Assembly (NCBI RefSeq): GCF_035046485.1 | Contig: NC_085136.1 | Coordinates: 297,329,080 to 297,393,079 of the forward strand | From: Aedes albopictus | Lineage: Eukaryota > Arthropoda > Insecta > Diptera > Culicidae | Length of the DNA stretch: 64,000 nt | Direction of reading: 5' to 3' | Shown here: piece by piece, positions 22,894 through 32,339 of the stretch | Numbering within the stretch: position 1 is the first letter of the stretch | Layout of the letters: each line of letters begins with the position of its first letter | Program-made: the position numbers and the translations under genes | Notes under the pieces: generated by a model | Seen by the model: only the letters and a program-made list of their open reading frames with translations | The model's database searches: none | Told to the model about the DNA's origin: nothing

Positions 22894-23754
22894 ATGAGTA
22901 GTCGCTTTCTCAACTGTTGTAGGCCGTTTGCAGAAAAAAAGTGCTCAAAAGAGTTACGAAATCTCACCGAAAGCACCATAGATAAACTGAAAGCGACAGG
23001 TTATGCTCCAATGTCCACATTGAATACAAATTTACGCATTTGCACGTCCTGCCGTCTAAACGTTGACAAACGAGCAATCTGTATATCATCGGAAGAGCAG
23101 GGCGCAGGAAGTTCGAAAACGACAACAACTGAGGAATTACTAGAAGTTCCAAGTGCAGAGAGCCTTGCCACCGTACCATCAGCGACATCTGTTTCAACAA
23201 ATCAATCGGAAGATGAGTGTATTCAAAAGGTAAACATCGAACGCTTTAACGAGGGCATAGCTGGGATAAAAGTGACTCCGATTAAATGGACGAAGATGGA
23301 CTACGTTTATTATCCAGAGAAAAAATACCGTGAAATAAACGAAGCTGTACGTAGAAACCTCTTCAAATTAGGACCTGAGGATGTGGAAAATACAGACTAC
23401 GATGAGGTAATTATGAATATGAAGGAAAGGTTCTCGAATCCAGCCACGACAAGGAAAGAAAAATTATTGATTTTGTCGATGCTGCCAAGTTCGTGGTCTA
23501 TTCAAGATGCCATTGATGAGTTCGAAACCAATAGATATACAGTAAAAGAGGCAAAACTATTTAAGAATAACTGTCTTTCAACCAAAAATACTAGGTCTAG
23601 TAATGCGTTAACAGACGAGGCAAAAGAAATAGTAGTTCAATATTTTGAAGATGATGAAGAAAGTCGAGCTATGCCTGGCCAGAAAGATTATGTATCAGTA
23701 AAACAAGATGGAAAGCGTCAAGCAATCCAAAAACGATTAATGATTTTAATTTAA
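22894..23754 (+). pseudogene. Transposase, N-terminal part (frameshifted)
   Basis: A 286-codon frame starting at the first ATG after the left inverted-repeat arm. Cysteine pairs near the start (CC, then ICTSC at about residue 49) could be a zinc-binding DNA-recognition domain. A Ser/Thr-rich linker follows, then a charged region containing WTKMDYVYYPEKKY and MLPSSWSIQDAIDEF. The frame ends at KRLMILI. The continuation, TLKEAYTRFKEIH, is in another frame five bases on, so a small indel in an AATTT-repeat tract at about 23,745-23,760 has split what should be one protein of roughly 700 residues. The role would be binding the element ends and helping excision and integration. DNA binding by this half is inference. 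Confidence 0.75.
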
Positions 23755-23758
23755 TTTA

Positions 23759-25006
23759 ATGATGACGACATTGAAAGAAGCTTACACACGCTTCAAGGAA
23801 ATTCACAATAATATTAAAGTAGGTTTTTCCTCATTTGCAAGCCTTCGGCCAAGGCAATGCAAGCTTCTTTCCAATTCAGCAACACATAATGTTTGTGTGT
23901 GCACAACCCATGAGAATATTAACCTTATTTTACATAGTTTGAAAAGAATAAATTTAACAAAGGATATTAAAATGTTAACTGGTAGTCTTTTGTGTGAAAA
24001 TACAACATCAAATTGCTATCTACGATCTTGTTCGGATTGTCCAGATTCTTCATTATTGGAAAATACTTTATTCGGTGAGTTTGAAGAAAAATATATTGAT
24101 CAGTTATCATTTGAGCAATGGGTAACCACGGATAGGTGTGACCTAGAAACAATTGTAAAACCTGTAGATGAGTTTGTGTCATATTTTTGCTTGAAATTAG
24201 AAAGTTTAATCCCTCACGATTTTATTAAAACAGAGCAATCCAGCTTTTTAAAAAATACGAAAAATACGTTACAAAATGGTGAATTTTTAGTCATTTGTGA
24301 TTTTTCTGAAAATTACAGTTTTGTATTGCAAGATGAAGTTCAGTCCCATCACTGGAACGTGCAACAAGCTACAATTCATCCATTCGTTATTTATTTTAAT
24401 GGAAGTTCGCAAATTGAACACTTTAGTTTCATTGTAATTTCCGAAGATTTAAGGCACGATTCAATATCCGTAAACTTGTTCATTGCCAAAATGATTAACT
24501 TTTTACGCGTTGATAAACATAAAGAAGTCAAAAAGATATATTTTATGTCTGATGGAGCAGCGTCGCAGTACAAAAACCGTAAGAATTTTTCGAGCCTATG
24601 TCAATTTAAATCAATGTACGGAATTGATGCAGAATGGCATTTTTTTGCTACGTCACATGGCAAAGGTCCTTGTGATGCTATTGGAGGAACAATAAAGCGC
24701 ATGGCCACAAGAGCAAGTTTAGCCAAAGAACGTGAGCATCCAATTAAAACTGCGAAAGAACTTTTTGAATGGGCGAATCGTAGAAAAGAAGAAGATTTAA
24801 CCAAATTATCATTTTGTTTTACTACTACGGAAGAGTACGAAATAAAGGCTTCAGAGCTCAGCGAGCAATATAATAACGCGAAAACGATCCAAGGAACCCA
24901 AAAATTCCATTGTTTCATTCCATTGTCAGAAAATACAATTAAAGCAAAACTATACTCAAACTGTTCTGACAATAATGCCAAAGTGTTCGATATTGTAAAA
25001 AAATAA
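23759..25006 (+). pseudogene. Transposase, catalytic part (Sola-like family)
   Basis: A 415-codon frame that completes the protein above. Conserved islands, in order, are CVCTTHENINLIL (residues 46-58) and the Cys-rich CYLRSCSDCPD (86-95). Next come CDFSENYSF (180-188) with acidic D181, SDGAASQYKN (264-273) with D265, and HGKGPCDAIGG (300-310) with D306. The spacing suggests an RNase H-fold DDD/DDE nuclease, although the acidic triad is my inference. I remember many invertebrate proteins with DFSENY, SDGxxxQYKN and HGKGxCD in databases, usually unnamed and transposon-borne. This half has no internal stop. Its ATG is probably not the native start, because the N-terminal half belongs upstream in the adjacent frame. 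Confidence 0.78.
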
Positions 25007-25144
25007 ATAAAATCAAATAAAAAATAAGTAAAACTGTTTTCATGATCTCATAACCCATAATAAAATCCAAACCCAAAACTCTTAGCCCTCTCTTACCCCT
25101 ATTGTGTCAAATCTATGATTATTGTTGTGTAATTTGAGAATTCA

Positions 25145-25255
25145 TTTATATGTATAAATATTATATGTATATATATTATATGTATATATATTACATGTAT
25201 ATACATATAATATAAATACATATAACATTTATACATATAATATACATAATACAAA
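25145..25255. repeat. AT-rich palindromic microsatellite
   Basis: TATATGTATATATATTA words on the left are mirrored by TATACATATAATAT words on the right, so the tract can fold on itself. It lies between the transposase stop and the right arm of copy B. A shorter similar tract occupies 6,690-6,720 in copy A. Confidence 0.6.
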
Positions 25256-25944
25256 TGAATACACAAATATTGAATATCGTAAAAACAACTTGTTTAACTC
25301 CCGCAAGACCCTTAACAAAAAAAAAACAGCACCAAACTGTGATTCTCGAAATAATTTACACGGTAAAAAAATTTTTTTCTACTAAAAGTAAAAAATTGTG
25401 AAATGTTTGAAATGTCATAACTTTTTTGTTTATTAGTTTACCATCACCAAATTTTTATGGTAGATAGCTTATATAACGGACCATTTTCCCTAAAAAAATG
25501 ACGTTGGTAAAAAGATAGGGTTTTGAGATATTTAAGTTTTTGTGACAAAAATTATATTTTTTAATGCAAAAAAAATATTTTTTTTACAGTGTATATTTTT
25601 TTAGTAATCACCATTTAGTTATCTAATTGTGCTGAAAAAATCATAACAATCGAACGAACCGTTTTTGCTGTGCAGCTTTTTGAATATTTTTCAACCATTT
25701 TCACATACACCCTTTTGAAAAGTTAGTCGTGACTCAACATGAAGATATGATATCGAAAAATGGTGATTTAGATGGAACTGAAAAACTGTGCAAAGTTTCA
25801 GCTCAATAGAAAATCATGAATTAAAAAAAGTCCTAAATTTTGATGCTGTTGCTTGAAATCGCTCTGGGATATCAGCTGATAGTTTTACTGAGCAGACGGC
25901 TGTGCGCGTTTTTGCCGAGCCCGCAAATCTGTTTTGAGTGTGTA

Positions 25945-28900
25945 GGAGTAATGTGATCAACAGTTGGTATCCTATCAAACCAGACAAATATATGGATAAC
26001 GTAAAAAACCTAACTAATCTCAATCCAAGACAGACCAAGGGTTACCCCAAAAGACAAATAGGAACTGCCGCACCAACGGTAGAACCAAAACGTAACAGAA
26101 GCCAAAGCGCAATAAACCCAGCCCAAAGGGCAGACCATATACCAACAACAAACATCAACAGCACAGACAATAAAAACCCACCCATGAAACACCATGTCAA
26201 GCATGAAACAATCTACCAATGGAACATATGCGGACTCCGAGGAAAGATACCGGAGCACCACCTGATAACCAACGAATACAAACCCAAAGTAATAGCACTA
26301 CAAGAAACAATGTTCAATAACAAAAAATACGTAGATAGACTTGACAAAAGAAAATATAAATGGTACTTAATGGCAGGCAAGAACCCATCCAAAAATGGTG
26401 TGGCCCTAGCCATAGACAAATCCATACCTCACAAACAAATTGACATAGAGTCTGAGTTACAGATAGTAGCATGCAGAACACTAGGAAAGAAGGCAACAAC
26501 ATATGCATCGATCTACTACATCCCCCAAGGAAGATCAAACCCAAAGAACTCAAAAGAGAGCTATCCAAAGTAGTAAAACAACTACCGAAACCATTCATAC
26601 TGATGGGCAACTTCAACGCACACAGCACGGAATGGGGAAGCTTCAAAACGGATAGATGGGGAACAGCAGTCCAAGATGTAATCAACGAGATGGACCTCTT
26701 CCTCATGAACGATGGAAATAGCACTAAAACAAGCAAAAATGACACATGCCTTTCTGCAATAGACCTCACGATTACATCCCATAAGCTAGAAAGACTAAAG
26801 TGGGAAGTAGAGAATGATTGTAGAGGAAGCGACCATTTCCCAATAATAATCTCGGAAGAAAAACAACCGGATCAAAACGAATTTAAACCAAAATGGAACC
26901 ACAGCAGATTGGAAGACCTTCCAAAGCGTGCTAATTGCAAACATCACACCGGATGTAGAATACACACTTGAACAATTAACAGAAAAGATAACAAACGCAG
27001 CAAATGCAAGCATACCCAAAACCACACCACCAAAGGACAAAAACGTACTCTGGTGGAACAAACAGGTAGCGGAGTGCATTAGAAAAAGGAAGACAGCATT
27101 ACGTAAATACTAAAGATACATTCCCAATAATGACCAAACCAAGATGAAGCTGCTACAATTTCTCAACTCAATAAACAGCGAACAAACAGAAACCAGAGAC
27201 CTGTGGAACAAAATAAACACGCTGAGTGGTAAACAGAAGCGACAGAAAATAACAATATTTGACGGAACTAGCACAACGGAAGAACCAAAGGAGATAGCAG
27301 AAAAACTAGCTGACTACTTCTATGATCAATCTGCTACAAAGCAATATAGCAGAGAGTTCAAAAAGACAAAGAGAGATGAAGAAAGAAAGAAAGAAAATCA
27401 AATTCAAACATAACAGTAACAAACAATACAACAAAAACTTCACACTGCAAGAGCTCGAAATAGCACTGGAAAATGCTGAAGGCAAAGCCACCGGGATCGA
27501 TGAAATCAGCTAAGAAATGCTAAGACACCTACCAATAGAAGCCAAAACAGCACTACTTCAAACATACAACCACATATGGAACAATGGAAGCATACCAAAA
27601 CAATGGAAGACGGGACTCGTAGTCCCAATCCCCAAGGAAAACGACAACCAACACGATATCAAAAATTACAGACCCATAACGCTATTGAGCTGCGTAGGCA
27701 AAATCCTCGAAAGAATGGTCAATACAAGACTCATAACGGAACTAGAAGAAAAACAAAGACTCAACCCCAAGCAATTCGCCTTCAGACCGGGGAAAAGTAC
27801 AGATGAATACTTCACCGAACTGGAAGGCATTATCAGACCAGCAATTGAAAAGGGCAAACATGTCGAATGCGCCCTACTAACCTACCAAAAGCATACGATA
27901 GAGCCTGGAGAAGGACAATACTCAACCAGCTCCAAAAATGGGAAATAGAAGGAAACATGATAAGATACATACAGGATTTCTTATCGGACTGAACCTTCCA
28001 AGTAGAGCTGGGCGCGACAAGATCGGAGCCCAGAACCCAAGAAAACGAAATACCCCAAGGAGCAGTGATATCGGTCACACTGTTCCTTATAGCGATGAAC
28101 TCAATAATAATCACTTACAATAAAAGTAAAAAGAACATACAAGTTCTAGTCTATGCAGATGATATACTCATCATAGTCATAGGTGAAGTAATAGCAAAAT
28201 TAAGAACCATGCTACAAAAGGTAGTAAAAAGAGTAAACCAGTGGGCCAAAAACAGAGGCTTTACGATAGCACCACATAAATCAAAAATCCTGCATATATG
28301 CAATAAAACGAAACACAGCACCAACATCAAAGAAATACAAATAGACGGACAAAGGGTACCACAAGTAAAAAGCGCGAGAATCCTTGGGATCACCATCGAT
28401 TGCAGATTCAACTTCAAACAACACATGAAGGACATGAAAAAGAATATAGCAAACAGATGCAATATGATTAAAGCAATAGGAAGAAGATACAAAGGAGCAA
28501 ACCGTACCACTATACTCAATATCTTCAACGCCATAGTCCTATCAAATATGCAGTATGGAGCCCACCTATACTCATCAAGTACAGAAGATATGTGGGACAT
28601 AATAGCACCGCAATTCAACCAAACGATAAGAACAATAACCGGAGCCCTAAGAACAAGCCCGGTAGAATCCATACTGGCGGAAGCTGGGGTGCTACCCCTT
28701 AACACACAAATAAAACTGAACACCATAGTCAAAGCAATCAAATGGATGGAACTCCACGATCATAACAATGATCTAGGAAAATTCCTAGTAGAGCGAGCCA
28801 ACCGGTTCGCAGCCGAATTGACAGGCGAAAACCTACCAGAGATAGCAAAAAGAGAGACCCCACTAGGAAGAAAATGGTACGAACCAAAAGTCAAGATTGA

Positions 28901-30060
28901 CTGGACCATAAAGAAAAGGGTCAAAGCAGGAGGACAACAAACCATAGCAAAACAAGAATTCCTCAACACACTAAACAAATATCCAAACCATAATGTAATC
29001 TATACCGATGGATCACTCAAAGAAGATGAAGTTGGCTATAAGTTGGAATAAGCCACAACAACACCGAAACCACAATCAAATTGAACAAGATGTGCACCAT
29101 ATACTCAGCAGAGAGTAAAGCACTACACATAGCCACAATATAGCACTCGAAGATAAACCCAATCTTATCTTCACCGACTCCGCAAGTTGCCTTGATGCAC
29201 TACACAAAGCAACATCCCACCACCCATGGATAGAGAAGATCCAAAAGGCAGCGGAAGAAAAAGATATAACAATATGCTGGGTCCCAGGCCACGCAGGTAT
29301 AAAGGGAAACGAGCTAGCAGATAAAGCCGCACAAAAAGGCAGGGAAAATGGAACAAAATACGAAACAGTACCAGCACAAGATGCAATCAACTGGTACAAG
29401 ACAAGAACAGTATGGTCCCACGAATACCGTTGGCGAAGAAAATCAGATACCTTTCTCAGAAGATCCAAACTAACCACACTACCATGGAAAGACAGAAAAA
29501 ACGTAAAAGAACGAAGAACACTCACAAGACTAAGAATAGGCCACACATGGCTATCACATGGATACCTCCTACACAAGGAAGATCAACCAAGATGCCAATA
29601 CTGCAATGATATACTAACAGCAGACCACATAATAAGGAACTGCGCAGGATACGACGAAACAAGAACAAAATACAACATAACAGGACTAGAGATATATAAT
29701 AACACAGAAACGAACGAAAGAAACCTCCTTGAATTCCTCAAGGAGACAGAACTACTAAACAAAATATAAATCAAACACCCGAACACCAAAAGTAAACACA
29801 CAACCATAAGGCAAGGGTTTTTTAGAGCACATACCAAGGCTATACCCAAGCCAAACACGGATAGTGCGAGTTTTTCCCTATAGGACGACAAAAGAAGACC
29901 AAACAATCAACAGCATATGTGCCATAAAACGATATCCAGAATATAACAAGGGTTTTTGCTCTCTCAAGCCGCCCCTCGAAAACCTTGCAAGGGTTTTGGA
30001 GGCAAAACACACTCCAAGGTGTGGGCGGTACGTGAACAACGGCAGCTAGCTAAATAAGCA
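25945..30060 (+). pseudogene. I-group non-LTR retrotransposon (EN, RT, RNase H), degenerate
   Basis: Domains in order, read in switching frames. Endonuclease: QWNICGLRGK at about 26,217; FILMGNFNAHSTEWG at about 26,595; GSDHFPIII at about 26,827. Linker: LWWNKQV. Reverse transcriptase: GKATGIDEIS at 27,480; NYRPITLLSCVGKILERM; catalytic YADD at 28,152-28,163. RNase H: VIYTDGS at about 28,996; LIFTDSAS; WVPGHAGIKGNELADKAA. A C-x2-C-x7-H-x4-C knuckle (CQYCNDILTADHIIRNC) closes it near 29,640. Stops near 27,112, 27,411 and 27,511, and frameshifts near 26,560, 27,890 and 29,045, inactivate it. The strand is strongly A-rich. EN plus RT plus RNase H points to the I/LOA/R1 group. 29,770-30,060 would be the 3' untranslated part. 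Confidence 0.82.
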
Positions 30061-30194
30061 AGGGAAATTCATCCATAATCGGCATACCGATCAAATGAAA
30101 GCATTTAAGAATTGTAAACAACATACGGCAGTGGTCTCCGATAACCGAACTAAGACTTTGGAAAACCTCGTTAATCTCTTACCAACTCCAACTC

Positions 30195-30497
30195 CTAAAA
30201 TTCAAGATGGCGGCTCCAAATTCAAGATGGCGGCTGTTTAATGAAGATTTAGGCTCTAAAACCATGCAATATGAGGTATAATGGGGTATGGGAAAGATGT
30301 CTGGAATCCTAAAAAGGTGAAACAATATTCAAGATGAGGACCTTAAATCCAAGGTTGCCTTGCAATATGGGGTATATTTGCTATAGGGAAGACGTCTGGA
30401 GTCCAAAACTAGCAACCAGGATATCCAAGATGGCGGTCTAAAATACTAGATGGTTGTTGTTTAATGGTGTTTATGCAATTTGGGTATGTTTGTGATA
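30195..30497 (+). repeat. Dispersed repeat family R with CAAGATGGCGG motifs
   Basis: CAAGATGGCGGC at 30,203-30,214 and 30,223-30,234, and CAAGATGGCGG at 30,426-30,436. The TTAGGCTCTAAAACCATGCA and GGGTATATTTGCTATAGGGA blocks are shared with 15,340-15,400. It continues at 31,428-31,500 after the element below. The interval 30,061-30,194 shows nothing recognisable. Confidence 0.65.
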
Positions 30498-31427
30498 AGG
30501 TATGCGCACAGCAAAATCTAGCCAAAAATAATCAAGCAGTACTAATACATTTGAACATATTCCCAAACAAAAAGTAGTTCATCGTAAAAAGTCATTATTT
30601 TCCTTTAGATCAACATCAAAACATTGTTGATTTGACTTATTATATCTTGGCTTGAGTCCTTTCGTAAAGTTTTGCACAGTACCTTCGATCGCTTGCCACA
30701 AATATTTTACCACCTTTGTGTCTAAATCAATCTTATTTTTTGATGAAAGCTGCCTTTCTTGACATTTTTTGAAGGTTCCAATTCACGATTACTCAATATT
30801 TTTCAATTGGTGTGTGTTTTGAGGTATATGAGATTTTAGGTTTTTTGTTAAAATGCAGTACAATTTTCACATAGTTTTCTGCATACAAACACAAGGATTC
30901 TCCGCCATAAGCAGGGCACAAAAATAAATCCAAATCAATACACAATATCTAAGCTTTTGAATAAGGGGTGCCAGCCATTTTTCCCGACATTCCCCGTAGT
31001 GAAAAAGATGATTCGTTGTACATGTATTATTGAAAGCTCGATTTTTCAAACCAAAATTTCATATTGTTGACCAAACTATGTATTTCTTGCCAAACTTCGA
31101 TTATTTCTTGGTCTTAAGTTAATCTGCAACCTTTCTACGTTGTAATGATGTATAGAACCGAATTCTTGAAAGCTAACTAAAGTCTGTGGGGACGGTCGTT
31201 TTAATGTACATTGTCAGATTTCCAGCACGTTTGTGCAAAAACTTTTCGAGGACTTCTTATTCCCTTGGCTCCATTTTAAACACAATGTCAAAATATCCCC
31301 CGAAGTAAATATTTTTTGATTCCTTACACAATAAACTTTCATTTGCGCCATAAGTTACCAATATTCGTTGAAAATTGTAAAATTTCTATCCAAAATGCGA
31401 TGGCTAGATTTTGCTGTGTGCATACCT
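30498..31427. mobile_element. TA-flanked inverted-repeat element, 930 bp
   Basis: Left end AGGTATGCGCACAGCAAAAT then CTAGCCA; right end, inverted, AGGTATGCACACAGCAAAAT then CTAGCCA; one mismatch in 27. TA lies on both sides (30,496-30,497 and 31,428-31,429). The related R segment at 30,371-30,395 reads TTTGCTATAGGGAAG across the equivalent uninterrupted site. No coding frame above 60 codons matches a transposase, so it is non-autonomous. Confidence 0.85.
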
Positions 31428-31500
31428 TAGGAAAGAAGTCTGGAGTCCAAAAAAGGCGACCAGAATTTCCAAGATGGCGGACTTAAAATTAAAGATTGCT
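31428..31500 (+). repeat. Dispersed repeat family R, continuation
   Basis: Continues the R unit from 30,497: AAGTCTGGAGTCCAAAA, then CAAGATGGCGG at 31,470-31,480. Confidence 0.6.
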
Positions 31501-31559
31501 ATTTTTTTCAAGAGTTCAAGGTCCGAACATTAAAAGACAGATAAACAATATGATTTCTG

Positions 31560-31700
31560 GTGCCATTTTTGTTAAACGTATGAAAGTGCGATACTCATCA
31601 ACATACCACTTGAGTTTTTTGGAAATGGGATTTCGAAGGCACGAGAAAGGCACCATCACCGCTGGGTGGATTAATCAGGGCTTTGATATACATAAACATC
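31560..31700 (-). repeat. Dispersed repeat family Y
   Basis: Inverse of about 1,262-1,312: GAGAAAGGCACCATCACC followed by CTGGGTGGATTAATC. Only the outer segment is shared. No coding content is recognised. Confidence 0.45.
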
Positions 31701-31841
31701 AAAACACAAAATTTGTTTTTTATAAGTACGTGGTCTGAGTTTTTTGTTCTCATAAATGCAACTTCAGTCCGTTAAACATTTTAAAAATTTCACATTCATC
31801 CCAGGTTTCTGAGTTCCAAAATTTTGCAAATCGAATGAACC

Positions 31842-31980
31842 GGCTTCGTGGCCGTGCGGTTAATGACATGAGTCGGCTGGACATTTCGTGAGCCTCGTGC
31901 CAAAAACTAATCACTGTGTCACTGTCTAGTGTTATTTATGTTTAGTCTAAGCATCCTCTGGCTGAATAGTGTGTAATTTT
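31842..31980 (+). mobile_element. tRNA-like SINE (second family), copy 1
   Basis: Begins GGCTTCGTGGCCGTGCGGTT and ends CCTCTGGCTGAA, as does 57,549-57,690, with GTCTAGTGTTA and TTTAGTCT blocks between. The start resembles the A-box half of tRNA-derived SINEs. The B box is degraded in both copies. Confidence 0.6.
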
Positions 31981-32154
31981 CTTTAAAAGTTCAAAAAAAA
32001 CTGTTTTCACTACATTGAGCCATGACAGGCTGGTGTAAGTGCCATAGCAGTGAACATGTTAAGTTACTACAAAGTTTCGAATTTCACGAAAAACTGTTCT
32101 TTCCAATATCATTTTACTAAGATATTACGGACGGATCTTTATTTCCTTATACAG

Positions 32155-32330
32155 AAAAAAACGGCTCCGTAGTCGTGCGGCTAGGGTCACCAAGCTCTCA
32201 GTCGCATCGTGCTGAGGAGCGTGGGTTCGATTCCCGCCGTAGCGGTTACGAAAAGTTTTCGGCTGCCAGCCAAAACAACAGTTGAACAGTTGTTTTATTG
32301 TTAAACGCATCCTTGACCCAAACTGTATAC
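32155..32330 (+). mobile_element. tRNA-derived SINE with perfect B box
   Basis: ACGGCTCCGTAGTCGTGCGG near the start and the consensus pol III B box GGTTCGATTCC at 32,224-32,234 (minor embedding GGGTTCGATTCCCGCC). A non-tRNA tail follows to about 32,330, where the satellite begins. The anticodon region does not form a plausible tRNA, so this is not a tRNA gene. Confidence 0.6.
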
Positions 32331-32339
32331 TACGTCAGC

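Larger units (their letters stand above)
21807..25864 (+). mobile_element. Sola-like DNA transposon, nearly full length (copy B)
   Basis: A 4,058-bp element between TGGG (21,803-21,806) and TGGG (25,865-25,868). The ends are GAGGGATTCC on the left and, inverted, GAGCGATTTC on the right. Long imperfect subterminal inverted repeats follow: GAAACTTTGCACAGTTTTTC, GCTGCACAGCAAAAACGG, GTTAGATAACT and further blocks for several hundred bp on each side. It encodes a two-part transposase (below) and an AT-rich palindromic tract at 25,145-25,255. Copy A at 4,880-7,564 has the same ends with TGTA duplicated, so 4-bp duplication is reproducible. Superfamily assignment (Sola) rests on the duplication length and my recollection of the transposase. 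Confidence 0.8.
21628..25942. mobile_element. TA-flanked MITE (253 bp) split by a larger transposon
   Basis: Left terminal CACACTTAATTCAGATTG and right terminal, inverted, CACACTCAAAACAGATTTG are flanked by TA at 21,626-21,627 and 25,943-25,944. The two pieces (21,628-21,806 and 25,869-25,942) sum to 253 bp. Joining them at the TGGG duplication gives an uninterrupted TTTTTGCTGGGATATCAGC. This shows the MITE was in place first. Confidence 0.8.

Noticed and set aside
26010..29576. Long minus-strand frames of 60-196 codons opposite the I-group LINE
   Set aside because: They are antisense shadows of an A-rich coding strand. The recognisable endonuclease, reverse transcriptase and RNase H motifs are all on the plus strand.
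20930..30060. An LTR retrotransposon, suggested by the 400-bp direct repeat at 20,950 and 21,350
   Set aside because: Both repeats are on the same side of the coding region and no matching sequence follows the RNase H. The coding order is endonuclease, reverse transcriptase, RNase H, without protease or integrase.
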